In this document: positions 39,832 to 48,038 of the stretch, one piece after another | How the letters are laid out: the number at the start of each line of letters is the position of its first letter | Numbering within the stretch: the first letter of the stretch is position 1 | Origin: Actinomadura oligospora ATCC 43269 | GTDB lineage: Bacteria > Actinomycetota > Actinomycetes > Streptosporangiales > Streptosporangiaceae | Direction of reading: 5' to 3' | DNA: 64,000 nucleotides | Assembly: GCF_000518265.1 (NCBI RefSeq) | Contig: NZ_JADG01000004.1 | Coordinates: 372,001 to 436,000, forward strand | Position numbers and translations under genes: made by a program | Notes under the pieces: model-generated | Told to the model about the DNA's origin: nothing | The model's database searches: none | The model's input: the letters and a program-made list of their open reading frames with translations, nothing else

Positions 39832-41052
39832 TCAGGCGGGGGTGCGGCGGACGGTGAGCTCGAGTTCGGTGCCCTCGCCCGGCGCGGAGTGGATGGCCAC
39901 GGTGCCGCCAAGGTCGCGGACGCGACCGCGGATCGACTGGGCGACGCCCAGGCGGCCGTCGGCCTCCGCCCGCTCGAGCCGTCCGGGCGGAATGCCGGGG
40001 CCGTCGTCCCGGACGCTGACGATCACCTCGTCGGCCCCGTCGTCCTCGAGGAGCACCCAGGCCCGGGCGGTCTCGCCCGCGTGCAGCCGGACGTTCGACA
40101 GGGCCGCCTCGACCGCCGCCGTCAGCTCGTCCGCGACGCGCTCGGGCAGCAGGACGGGGGTCGCGGGGGTCGCGACGCTCACACGGGACGAGGAAAGCGC
40201 GGTCAGCCGCGCCCGAAGGTCAGCCCACCCACCGGACGAACCCGACGAGCCGGACGCCTCCGCCGAGCGCGCCCGGACGTCCGCCCCCGAACGATCCCCG
40301 GCCGCCGTCCCCACCCCGGCGACCGGGCGGGGCCGTGGAACGGGCGCTCCGGTGATCAGGGACCGGAGCGCGGCCTCCTGCTCGCCCGCCAGGCGGCCCA
40401 GTTCGGCGGCCTCGCCGCCTGCCTCCGCACCCCGGCGCTGCACCATGGCCAGCACCTGCAGCACCGAGTCGTGGATGTCGCGGGCCAGCCGCTCGCGCTC
40501 CCGGGTGGACGCCTCCAGCTCGACGGCGCGGGCCAGGCGGGCCTCGGCGTCCACCGCCATCCGGACGACGTGCCCGACCACCAGCCCGGTCAGGAACAGC
40601 AGGACGATGTTCCCGAACGTCACCGGGCCGGGCGCCGAGGCGTTCAGCACGTGGACGAACAGGTCGGCGGAGCTGATCACGGCGGCGGCGACCAGGCCGA
40701 GCCGCCGTCCGCCCGAGATCGCCCAGGCCAGCAGCGCCGCCACCACCCAGGCGGCCGGGATCGTCGGACGCCCCTGGGCGATCCCGAACGAGGTCTCGAT
40801 CCACGCCGTCGCCAGGACGGACGCGACCGCGACGAGCAGGTCGGCGACGAGCAGCGACCAGCGCTGCCTCCGCCCGCCGCCGTAGGCGAGGGTGGCGTAG
40901 CCGGTCCAGAGGACCATTCCGGCCAGCACGATCCACGCCGCGTACGGACGCTCGTACTTGTCCTGGTTCCAGGCGATCAGCACGCCCGCGTAGAGCAGCG
41001 CGAGGAACCGGTAGACCGCGACCGAGCGCCAGAGCGCCGACCCGACCCCCAA
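39832..41052 (-). CDS. macS: Sensor histidine kinase, MacS family
   Basis: A 406-residue kinase with six N-terminal helices (about 12-175, beginning SVAVYRFLALLYAGVLIAWNQD), a DHp helix with RERERLARDIHDSVLQVLAMVQRRG, and an ATPase domain with AVEAALSNVRLHAGETARAWV and VSVRDDGPGIPPGRLE. The helix pattern and the H-box HDSVLQVLAMVQ are those of MacS of Streptomyces, partner of MacR. It lies four bases behind plsC on the same strand. In S. coelicolor, macS is directly followed by macR and then pfkA; here 22.7 kb of other genes follow before macR and pfkA resume in the same orientation. A Ser/Gly/Ala-rich linker near 240-275 is unusual. Confidence 0.85.
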   Translation of the reverse strand: MGVGSALWRSVAVYRFLALLYAGVLIAWNQDKYERPYAAWIVLAGMVLWTGYATLAYGGGRRQRWSLLVADLLVAVASVLATAWIETSFGIAQGRPTIPAAWVVAALLAWAISGGRRLGLVAAAVISSADLFVHVLNASAPGPVTFGNIVLLFLTGLVVGHVVRMAVDAEARLARAVELEASTRERERLARDIHDSVLQVLAMVQRRGAEAGGEAAELGRLAGEQEAALRSLITGAPVPRPRPVAGVGTAAGDRSGADVRARSAEASGSSGSSGGWADLRARLTALSSSRVSVATPATPVLLPERVADELTAAVEAALSNVRLHAGETARAWVLLEDDGADEVIVSVRDDGPGIPPGRLERAEADGRLGVAQSIRGRVRDLGGTVAIHSAPGEGTELELTVRRTPA

Positions 41053-41056
41053 CGCG

Positions 41057-41776
41057 TTACTCGTCGTCGTCCGACGACGGACGCGGCGTCCTGCCGGAGA
41101 GCTCGGCCTTCACGTCGGCGGCGTACCGGTCGACGTACTCCTGGCCGGACAGCTCGCGGATGGCCCCCATGATCTGGTCGGTGACCTTCCGGAGCACCTC
41201 CCGGTCGTCCTCCTGGCCGTAGTACTCGGAGAAGTCGAGCGGCTCGCCGAACCGGACGCCCGGACGCGGCCGGAGGTTCGGCAGCGGCTGGCCGGGCGGC
41301 ATCATCTCGAAGGTGTTGATCATGGCCATCGGGATCACCGGCACGCGGGACGCCAGCGCCAGCCGCGCCACGCCCGTCTTGCCCCGGTAGAGCCGGTTGT
41401 CGGGGGCGCGGGTGCCCTCGGGGTAGATCCCGAGCAGCTTGCCCTCGCCGAGGATCCGCAGGCCGGTCTGGAGCGCGGCCTCGGCGGCGCTGCCGCCGGT
41501 GCGGTCCACCGGGACGACCCCGACGCCGGTGAAGAAGCCCTTGCTGATCAGGCCCTTGATCCCCTTGCCGGTGAAGTACTCGCGCTTGCCGATGAACAGG
41601 ATCGGGCGCATCAGCGGAAGCGGCCCGAAGAAGTGGTCGGCGAACGACAGGTGGTTGCTCACCAGCAGCGCGGGGCCCCGCAGGGGGACGTTCTTCATGC
41701 CGGAGTTCCTCGGCAGCCAAACCAGGTAGAGGATCGGCGACAGCACGATCCGCAACATGATCCAGAACCACAGCAT
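41057..41776 (-). CDS. plsC: 1-Acyl-sn-glycerol-3-phosphate acyltransferase
   Basis: A 239-residue PlsC-type enzyme of phosphatidic acid synthesis. Catalytic block I is NHLSFADHFF (H-x4-D), block II GKREYFTGKGIKGLISKG, block III IYPEGTRAPDNRLYRGKTG (E-G-T-R) and block IV the VPVIPMAMI segment. It has one N-terminal helix (MLWFWIMLRIVLSPILYLVW) anchoring it to the membrane and an acidic C-terminal tail. GGAAGG is a good ribosome site. A 7-bp inverted repeat lies about 25 bases upstream. It is the first gene of an operon with macS. Confidence 0.9.
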   Translation of the reverse strand: MLWFWIMLRIVLSPILYLVWLPRNSGMKNVPLRGPALLVSNHLSFADHFFGPLPLMRPILFIGKREYFTGKGIKGLISKGFFTGVGVVPVDRTGGSAAEAALQTGLRILGEGKLLGIYPEGTRAPDNRLYRGKTGVARLALASRVPVIPMAMINTFEMMPPGQPLPNLRPRPGVRFGEPLDFSEYYGQEDDREVLRKVTDQIMGAIRELSGQEYVDRYAADVKAELSGRTPRPSSDDDE

Positions 41777-42119
41777 GACGACACCTTCCTAAGGGAGATG
41801 ATGGGACATCTTCCCATCTGAGCGGGGTGCTGCCCACTCCGCGGGACCTCTCCGGCCGCCGCTTCGCGCGCGCAGGGGTGCCCGGGGACCGTAGGCTCTG
41901 CTGTGGAAGTACAGCAGTACCACAATCGGGTGTGCCCGAGGGCTTGTTCCGGGCGGCGCAGCGAATACCGTGGGACACACGTTTCGCGGTGTCCGGGTGA
42001 GCCGCCGACCGGCGTGCCTCGTGCACGCGCGAGTGCACACGCCGTACACAGAGTAATGGGGGAGCGGAGGCCGTCATGCCGGTGCCATCGGTCACGCAGG
42101 AGTCGAAGGAGCCGACCCC
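41777..42119. other. Divergent intergenic region with possible operators
   Basis: The 343-base gap between plsC and the acidic membrane-protein gene has no coding frame I would accept. It holds a perfect 7-bp inverted repeat GATGGGA-N5-TCCCATC at 41800-41818, 24-42 bases before the plsC start, and a GTAC-N4-GTAC dyad at 41909-41920. The latter recalls, but does not match, the MacR operator TGAGTAC-N2-GTACTCA as I remember it. Both are plausible regulator sites for plsC-macS. Confidence 0.35.
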
Positions 42120-42986
42120 GTGAGTCGCCGTGGCAATGGCCTGAGCGCCGACACCTACGCCCCGCTGGTGGACCTCGCCCCCCACCTCGCGGACGCGATG
42201 CTCGACGCCCTGCGCGAGGCGGGTGTCGCCGCCTACGCCGCCCCGCCCGACCAGCCCGCCGCCGAGGAGGATCTCGACCGCCTCTACGTGGACGTCGATC
42301 TCAAGCACACCGCCGAGGGCATCCTCCGCGTCCACCTCACGCGCCTGCGCGACGCCGCGTCCCGTGGTTCGGACGGCGCCGCCGCCGAAGACCCCTCCCC
42401 CGGCAGCGGTCCTTCCGCCTCCGAGGACGGCCCGGCCAAGCCGGACGTGGACGGCGAGACCTCCGACACCCCGCGCGCCGAAGGCCCGGAAACCGGTTCT
42501 TCCGCCGACTCGTCCGCCGGGACGGCCGAGCGCGACGAGGCCGCGATCTTCGCCGACCTGGTCGCCAACTTCGACGCCGAGCCCGAGGGCGACCGCGTCC
42601 CCTGGCCCGACCAGGAGAACATCCGCGAGGACGAGGAGCCCCCCGGCGAGGGCGACGACCGCACCGGCCGCCTCCCCCGCGCGCGCGTGATCCGGGCCGC
42701 CGACCTCGATGACGACGAGGACGAGCTTCCGCCCGCCGACGACGAGAGCCACTACATCCCCCCGCCCCCGCCGCCGCTCCCGACCGCCGACCCGCTCACC
42801 AAGGGCGCCTGGATCGCCCTGGTCGGCGGCCCGCTCTACCTGCTGATCACGGTCGTCCTCAACTGGGACGTCCCCGGCTGGGCCGCGTTCCTCGCCGTCG
42901 CCGCCTTCATCGGCGGTTTCGTCACCCTCGTCCTCCGTATGGGCGACGAGCCCCGTCCGCCGGACGACGACGGCGCCGTCGTCTGA
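42120..42986 (+). CDS. Conserved actinobacterial acidic protein with two C-terminal helices
   Basis: A 288-residue protein starting with GTG. Residues 1-80 form a small globular domain (YAPLVDLAPHLADAMLDALREAGVAAYAA, DRLYVDVDLKHTAEGILRVHL). This looks like the DUF5667/secretory-protein-like modules found in this position, though I cannot name it with confidence. Residues 80-225 are an acidic, Ser/Asp/Glu/Pro-rich linker with LVANFDAEPEGDRVPWPDQEN and a polyproline run PPPPPPLP. Two helices at about 230-270 anchor it in the membrane. Its location between plsC and glkA is conserved in Streptomyces as I recall. Function unknown. Confidence 0.75.
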   Translation: MSRRGNGLSADTYAPLVDLAPHLADAMLDALREAGVAAYAAPPDQPAAEEDLDRLYVDVDLKHTAEGILRVHLTRLRDAASRGSDGAAAEDPSPGSGPSASEDGPAKPDVDGETSDTPRAEGPETGSSADSSAGTAERDEAAIFADLVANFDAEPEGDRVPWPDQENIREDEEPPGEGDDRTGRLPRARVIRAADLDDDEDELPPADDESHYIPPPPPPLPTADPLTKGAWIALVGGPLYLLITVVLNWDVPGWAAFLAVAAFIGGFVTLVLRMGDEPRPPDDDGAVV

Positions 42987-43023
42987 CCCCGAACGCCCTT
43001 CCCGTCGGCGCGGGCCCGGCCTG

Positions 43024-43719
43024 TCAGAGGCTCAGGCGTGCCAGGACGGGCCGGTGGTCGGTGGCCTCGGGGTAGTCGGCCCGGAGGCCGGAGTCCGTGG
43101 GGACGCCGCAGCCGAGCACCTCGACGCCCTCGTCCGTGAAGACGCCGTCGATGCGGCGGGCCGGGTCGGCGGCGGAGAAGGTGAGGGCGTCGCCCTCGGG
43201 CGCCACGGCGTGGGCGTCCTGGAAGCGGTCGGCGAGGCGTCCCCAGGCCGGGCCGCCGGGTTCCTCGTTGATGTCGCCGGTGAGGACGATCGGGGCCCTG
43301 TACCGGCCCTTCGCGCGTTCCAGCCGGGCGAGGATCTCACCGACGTGGCGCAGGCGCGGCTCGTCGGCCAGGTCCAGGTGGGTGCTGGCGGCGATCAGCG
43401 GCGAGCCGTCCACCCGCAGCACGGCGACGGCCAGCGCGCGCCGGTGCAGGCCGGGGACGCGGGACAGCAGGTGGAACTCGCGGGCCACGCGCTCGACGTG
43501 CGGGGCGGTGAGCACGGCGAGCCCGCAGGCGCGGCGGCCCGCCGCGACGCGCATCCCGCACGCGCGCGCGAGGCGGCGGCGCTGCCACCACCAGTTCCCG
43601 AAGCGCGGAACCTCCTGAAGGCACAGGACGTCCGGGCGCAGCGCGCGGACGACCCGCGCCACAGCGTCCGGGTCGTCCCGCAGCGATCTGATGTTGTAGC
43701 TGACCACGCGTACCGTCAC
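43024..43719 (-). CDS. Endonuclease/exonuclease/phosphatase (EEP) family protein
   Basis: A 231-residue EEP-fold hydrolase. The catalytic series is visible: VVSYNIRSLRDD (Asn), VLCLQEVPRFGN (Glu, metal), ASTHLDLADEPRL (His), VLTGDINEEPGGPAW (Asp, Asn) and YPEATDHRPVLARL (Asp-His). No signal peptide, so it is cytosolic. Substrates in the family include DNA, phosphoinositides and nucleotides and cannot be decided here. It is downstream of the glkA gene on the same strand, 78 bases apart. Confidence 0.82.
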   Translation of the reverse strand: MTVRVVSYNIRSLRDDPDAVARVVRALRPDVLCLQEVPRFGNWWWQRRRLARACGMRVAAGRRACGLAVLTAPHVERVAREFHLLSRVPGLHRRALAVAVLRVDGSPLIAASTHLDLADEPRLRHVGEILARLERAKGRYRAPIVLTGDINEEPGGPAWGRLADRFQDAHAVAPEGDALTFSAADPARRIDGVFTDEGVEVLGCGVPTDSGLRADYPEATDHRPVLARLSL

Positions 43720-43797
43720 GGTCGCGGCTCCTCCCCCGCGTCGGCCCCGGGCCTGTGGTGGCGGCCCGGGGCGTCGTCGGCGTCAGTGGGGGGACGG

Positions 43798-44742
43798 TCA
43801 GAGGCGGGCCAGGTCGGCGGCGCCGACGATGCCCGCGGCCGAGCCGAGTTCGGCGATCCTGATCTCGGGGAGCGGCCGGTGGCCGCGGCCGGTGAGGGCG
43901 TTGGTGAACGCCTGCCGGACGGGCTCCAGGAGCAGGTCCCCGGCGTCGGAGAGGCCGCCGCCGATCACGAAGCAGCCGGGGTCGAGGACCGCGGTGAGGT
44001 CGGCCAGGCCCTGGCCGGTCCACTGCGCGATGGTGCGGAAGCACTCCAGCGCGGCGGCGTCGCCCTCGCGGGCGGCCTCGGTGACCTGCGGGCCGTTGAT
44101 GCCCTCGGGCCTGCCGCCGCCGAGTTCCAGCAGCCGCCCGGCGAGGGCCGGGGACACCCGGGCCAGCTCGCGCGCCTCGTAGACCAGGGCGTTCCCGCTG
44201 GCGTACTGCTCCCAGCAGCCCCGGTTGCCGCAGCCGCAGCGGCGCCCGTCCGGGACGACCCGGACGTGCCCGTACTCCGCGCCGACCCCGAACCGTCCCC
44301 GGTACAGCTCGCCGTCGATGACCAGGCCGCCGCCGATGCCGGTGCCGAGCGCGACCAGGACCATGAAGTCGTGCCCGCGGCCCGCGCCGTAGCGGGCCTC
44401 GCCCCAGGCCGTGGCGTTCGCGTCGTTCTCCACCACGACGGGCAGCCCGACCAGGCCCTCGACGATCGCCTTGATCGGCTCGTCCCGCCAGGCCAGGTTG
44501 GGCGCGAACATCACGACCGAGCGCGTCTCGTCCACGAACCCGGCGCAGCCGAGACCGACGGCCGTCACGTCCTCGAACTTGCCCTTCAGCAGGTCGACGA
44601 CCTCGGCGATGGTGTCGGCGGTCTCCTTGGGGTTGGTGGACGGCGTGGGCCGGCGCACCTTCTCCAGGATGTTCCCCCGGTCGTCGACGACACCGGCGGC
44701 GACCTTCGTCCCGCCCACGTCCACGCCGATGGTCAGGGCCAT
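43798..44742 (-). CDS. glkA: ROK-family glucokinase
   Basis: A 314-residue ROK kinase that phosphorylates glucose with ATP. ATP loop IGVDVGGTKVAAGVVD at the start, sugar/catalytic ENDANATAWGEARYG, the phosphate segment LVALGTGIGGGLVIDGELYRG, and the ROK zinc motif CGCGNRGCWEQYASG (Cys-x-Cys-x2-x-x-Cys with the upstream His in GAEYGHVRV). In streptomycetes GlkA also mediates carbon catabolite control. The ATG at 44742 follows GGAGGG. A longer in-frame stretch upstream is antisense-like sequence of the next gene and is not used. It sits in the expected SCO2126 position. Confidence 0.93.
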   Translation of the reverse strand: MALTIGVDVGGTKVAAGVVDDRGNILEKVRRPTPSTNPKETADTIAEVVDLLKGKFEDVTAVGLGCAGFVDETRSVVMFAPNLAWRDEPIKAIVEGLVGLPVVVENDANATAWGEARYGAGRGHDFMVLVALGTGIGGGLVIDGELYRGRFGVGAEYGHVRVVPDGRRCGCGNRGCWEQYASGNALVYEARELARVSPALAGRLLELGGGRPEGINGPQVTEAAREGDAAALECFRTIAQWTGQGLADLTAVLDPGCFVIGGGLSDAGDLLLEPVRQAFTNALTGRGHRPLPEIRIAELGSAAGIVGAADLARL

Positions 44743-44773
44743 GAGCGTTTCCCTCCGCCAATTCGTTGAGTTG

Positions 44774-45412
44774 TCAACCGACGTCCGCCGCGTCCCGGCC
44801 GGACCGTCCGGACCGGGTGCGCCCGTAGGCGGCCACGACGTCGGACACCGCCGCCAGCAGCGAGCGACCGGCCTGTTCCACATGCCGCCGGACGTCCGGA
44901 CCGGACTCGCGCGCCAGCGCGATCGCCCGACACACCGGACAGTTCCGGCATTCCAGAGCACCGGTCGCGATGTGCGGGTCTTCCGCGAGGACATGCGCCC
45001 ACACGTCCTCGCCGTCCGCCTTCCCACGCTCGCGCGCGTCCCCACGGGACGCCTCCGCCCGCCCCGAACCCGGGGCATGCTCCGAAGCCCGCGCCTCTTC
45101 TGCGGCGCGGGCCCAGACATCATCGCGCGTCCGAGCACCTTCACGCACACGCGGGTCCTCGTCCACACGCGCACGCGCGTCGGTCGTGGCGCGAGCCCAG
45201 ACATCATCGCGCGTCCGCGCGCCCTCATCCGCACGCGCGTCCTCGTGCGCGTGCGCGTCGGCCGTGGCGCGGGCCCAGACGTCCTCGTCGTCGTCCAGGG
45301 ACGGGCGCGGCCCGGACGCAGCGGCGCGGGCGGCGTCGCCCACACGGCGCCGGACGGCGTCGAGGAGCTTGGCCGCCTCGTCGAGGAGGTCGCCTGGCTG
45401 CTGGTCGGTCAT
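44774..45412 (-). CDS. DUF5304-family protein with DVWARA repeats
   Basis: A 212-residue soluble protein. An N-terminal helix TDQQPGDLLDEAAKLLDAVRRRVGDAARAA and a C-terminal block GALECRNCPVCRAIALARESGPDVRRHVEQAG (with a CxxC-type cysteine pair) are the conserved parts that I associate with DUF5304. Between them are four copies of a motif DVWARATTDARAR, coded by an approximately 84-base repeat (45100-45300), and a final DVWAHVLAED. The repeats appear to be a local expansion of a WAxA-containing unit. It is 31 bases upstream of glkA on the same strand. Function unknown. Confidence 0.7.
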   Translation of the reverse strand: MTDQQPGDLLDEAAKLLDAVRRRVGDAARAAASGPRPSLDDDEDVWARATADAHAHEDARADEGARTRDDVWARATTDARARVDEDPRVREGARTRDDVWARAAEEARASEHAPGSGRAEASRGDARERGKADGEDVWAHVLAEDPHIATGALECRNCPVCRAIALARESGPDVRRHVEQAGRSLLAAVSDVVAAYGRTRSGRSGRDAADVG

Positions 45413-45477
45413 GAGAACATTGTCCATCCCTGGTCAGCGGGCTACGGTAGCGGCTCGCGCCCGGCGCGGCACACCGG

Positions 45478-45912
45478 TCAGCCCTCGACGCGTCGTCTCA
45501 GGCCCTTGAGCGCGGAGTCGATGATCCTTTTCTCGCCCTTGCGCTTGATCATGCCGAGCATCGGGATCCGGACGTCCACGGCCAGCTCGTAGGTGACCAG
45601 CGTCTCGCCGGGGCCCGCGTCGTCCAGGGCGTAGGCGCCGTGCAGGCCGGTCACCATGGCCCCCGGCTCGACCAGCTCCCACCGGACGGCGTCGTCGCCG
45701 TCCCAGGTGTAGGCGAGGCCGACGGTGTCGCTGATCGGGCCGCCCTCCAGGGCCATCCGGGCGCGGCTGGCGCGGCCGTCGTCGCCGGTCTCGGTGACCT
45801 CGAAGCGGACCCCGCTCGCCCACTCCGGGTACCCGGGGAGGTCGGCGATCACCGCCATGACGTCGGCCTTCGCGGCCTTGATCGTGATGGACGAGCTCGT
45901 ACGGTCCGCCAT
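45478..45912 (-). CDS. SRPBCC-family (polyketide cyclase/START-like) protein
   Basis: A 144-residue protein with the SRPBCC lipid-binding fold: SSITIKAAKADVMAVIADLPGYPEWASGVRFEVTE at the start, the central TVGLAYTWDGDDAVRWELVEPG and the C-terminal helix region YELAVDVRIPMLGMIKRKGEKRIIDSALKGLRRRVEG. This is the short actinobacterial kind found in every mycobacterial and streptomycete genome between glkA and fadD (Rv2185c-like). It probably binds a hydrophobic ligand. Function not established. Confidence 0.85.
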   Translation of the reverse strand: MADRTSSSITIKAAKADVMAVIADLPGYPEWASGVRFEVTETGDDGRASRARMALEGGPISDTVGLAYTWDGDDAVRWELVEPGAMVTGLHGAYALDDAGPGETLVTYELAVDVRIPMLGMIKRKGEKRIIDSALKGLRRRVEG

Positions 45913-45973
45913 GGGGCCTTCCTCCGCCTTCCTGCTGCTGCGCTGCGCCGCCGGGGGTCCCCGCGGCTCCCGG

Positions 45974-46741
45974 TCAGATCGTCAGTACGTAGGGTTTCCC
46001 ACTCGCCCGGAAATGACCCACATTGATGCATTCGGTGCGGCCGATCCGCATCCGCCGGGCGAGGGGCTGGTGCACGTGGCCGAAGAGCACGTAGCGCGGG
46101 GACGTCGCGCGGATCGCCTCGAGCACCGCCTCGCTGCCCCGCTCGAACCGCCGCGCGACCGTGTCGTACAGCAGCTCCGGGACGGCGGGCGGGATGTGGC
46201 AGCACAGCACGTCCACCTCGCCGACCGCCGCGACCTTCGCCGCGAACTCCTCGTCGTCGATCTCGTTCGGAGTGCGGTAGACCGTCCGCAGCCCGCCGCC
46301 GACGAACCCGAACCGGAGGCCGCCGATCTCGGCGACCTCACCGTCCAGGACGGTGTGCCCCGGCCGGACGAAGTCGCCCCACATCCGCGGCACGTCCACG
46401 TTCCCGTAGGTGAGGTAGGCGGGCGTCGGCATCGCCTCGAACAGCTCCGCGTACTGCCGCCGGACGGCCTTCTCGATGTGCGGCCAGGCGTCCCCGTCCA
46501 ACGAGGACCACATCCGCCGCGAGAACTCGCGCGCCTCGTCGAAGCGCTTGGCCGTGCGCAGGGCGATGAAGTGGTCGGCGTTCTCCGCCCCGAACAGATC
46601 GGCGAAGATTCCCCGCCCGTGGTCGGAGTAGTCGACGAACAGGATCAGGTCGCCCAGGCAGACCAGCGCGTCCGCGCCGTCCCCCGCGTTCCTGAGCGCC
46701 TCCGCGCGGCCATGGACGTCGCTCACCACATGGATCCGCAT
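45974..46741 (-). CDS. Metallophosphoesterase
   Basis: A 255-residue calcineurin-like phosphoesterase. Metal-ligand motifs are in order: VVSDVHG (D-x-H), VCLGDLILFVDYSDHG (G-D), TYGNVDVPRMWG (G-N-x-D/H), DVLCCHIPPAVPE (H) and YVLFGHVHQPLARR (G-H-x-H). It is cytosolic. The family acts on nucleotides, proteins or cyclic nucleotides. It follows the cutC gene with about 210 bases between and shares the strand with the SRPBCC and glkA genes. Confidence 0.85.
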   Translation of the reverse strand: MRIHVVSDVHGRAEALRNAGDGADALVCLGDLILFVDYSDHGRGIFADLFGAENADHFIALRTAKRFDEAREFSRRMWSSLDGDAWPHIEKAVRRQYAELFEAMPTPAYLTYGNVDVPRMWGDFVRPGHTVLDGEVAEIGGLRFGFVGGGLRTVYRTPNEIDDEEFAAKVAAVGEVDVLCCHIPPAVPELLYDTVARRFERGSEAVLEAIRATSPRYVLFGHVHQPLARRMRIGRTECINVGHFRASGKPYVLTI

Positions 46742-46955
46742 GAAACGAGCCTAATAGCCCGCGCGACGAACGAGCACGACGAGCCCCGCCCGTCGATCGC
46801 CCGGACCTCCCAGCCCGGACCGCCGGTCACCCCGCGGCGAGGGCAGCCACGTCCCTCCACTGACCGCGTCTCGCACGCATGCACGCGCCTCCACGCCTCC
46901 ACGTGAACGCGCGTCCACGCGCCTCTGCGCGGGCGCGCACGCAGGAGGGCGGGCT

Positions 46956-47648
46956 CTACGCGGAGGCGGCGGTGACCAGGGAGCGCCACTCGGCGACGAG
47001 GGACGCGTCGACCGGGGCTTCCCAGGAGCCCTCGGGGCGGACGGCCGTGCCGACGTGGAACGCGCCGACCCCGGCGGCGGCGAGGACGGCCACGTGCTTG
47101 CGGCGCAGGCCCCCGCCCGCCATCAGCAGCCGCGCGGACGACGGGCCCTCGGCGGCGCGGCGGACCAGCACGTCCAGCCCGGACTCGACGCCGCGCGGGG
47201 ATCCGGCGGTGAGGACGGTGTCGCAGCCCAGCCGCCGGACGGCCGCCCACCCGGCGACCGGGTCGGCGCTGTGGTCGAGGGCCCGGTGGAACGTCCAGGG
47301 CAGCTCGCCCGGGAGCGCGTTGGCGAGCTTGCCGACCGACCCGGCGTCCACCACGCCGAACGGGTCGAGGAAGCCGAGGACGAAGCCGTCCGCCCCGGCC
47401 TCGGCCAGGCCCTCGGCGGCGCGGCGCAGCCGGTCCAGCTCGGGGGCGGTGGTGCGGAAGCCCGCGTTGGCGCGCAGCATGACCCGCATCGGCAGCGTCG
47501 TGGCCCGCCGCATCTCCACGACGACCTCCGGATCGGGGGTGAGGCCGTCGGCGGCCATGTCGGCGACCACCTCGAGCCGGTCGGCGCCGCCCTCCTCGGC
47601 GGCGCGCGCGTCCTCCGCGGTCAGCGCGATCACTTCCAGCAGGGCCAC
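46956..47648 (-). CDS. cutC: CutC-family TIM-barrel protein (copper homeostasis annotation)
   Basis: A 230-residue CutC protein: LLEVIALTAEDARAAEEGGADRLEVVADM, PVVVEMRRATTLPMRVMLRANAGF-type segments, GADGFVLGFLDPFGVVDAGSV, WTFHRALDHSADPVAGW, LGCDTVLTAGSPRGVESGLD and the ending VGAFHVGTAVRP. CutC was named for copper tolerance in E. coli, but no enzymatic reaction is firmly known. GTG 47648 has GAGGAG upstream. No copper regulator or pump is nearby. Confidence 0.85.
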   Translation of the reverse strand: MALLEVIALTAEDARAAEEGGADRLEVVADMAADGLTPDPEVVVEMRRATTLPMRVMLRANAGFRTTAPELDRLRRAAEGLAEAGADGFVLGFLDPFGVVDAGSVGKLANALPGELPWTFHRALDHSADPVAGWAAVRRLGCDTVLTAGSPRGVESGLDVLVRRAAEGPSSARLLMAGGGLRRKHVAVLAAAGVGAFHVGTAVRPEGSWEAPVDASLVAEWRSLVTAASA

Positions 47649-48038
47649 CGCGTCTCCTCGCACAGCCGAATATGTCCTGGTCAAGGGTAGGGCAGCCGGA
47701 CCCGGGGGTTCCGTCGCCCACCCTGGACGTTGCCCGGCTGTGACCGTGTGGCGACGATCACGCCGGGCGTCCCCCCGGACGAGCCGGTGGCGGCGTCCCG
47801 GAACCGGGCCCGGAGCCCGCCGTCCACGAGCCCTTATGCCCCGTTTTCGCCGAGCTGCACGGGATCTCGCATGATCGCGGAAGGACCGGCCGGCCGGTTC
47901 CGCGCGCGAGGCGTCCGGCCGGCGCGCGAGGGCCGCCGGATTCGCCGCTACCGACCTGCGCCGACCCGTAGCTACCATCGAGTAGCAAGAGGTTGTACCG
48001 TCGTCCCCGCCTTAGCCGTGATCAACCAAGGAGTGGCC
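47649..48038. other. Intergenic region upstream of the first fadD
   Basis: A 390-base gap with no credible gene. Close to the fadD start it holds a GCTAC-N6-GTAGC dyad (47971-47986) overlapping an 8-bp palindrome GTAGCTAC (47968-47975). Candidate -10 elements are TACCAT (47973-47978) and TACCGT (47996-48001). The dyad could be the operator of a fatty-acid regulator, but it matches no consensus that I know. Confidence 0.35.
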
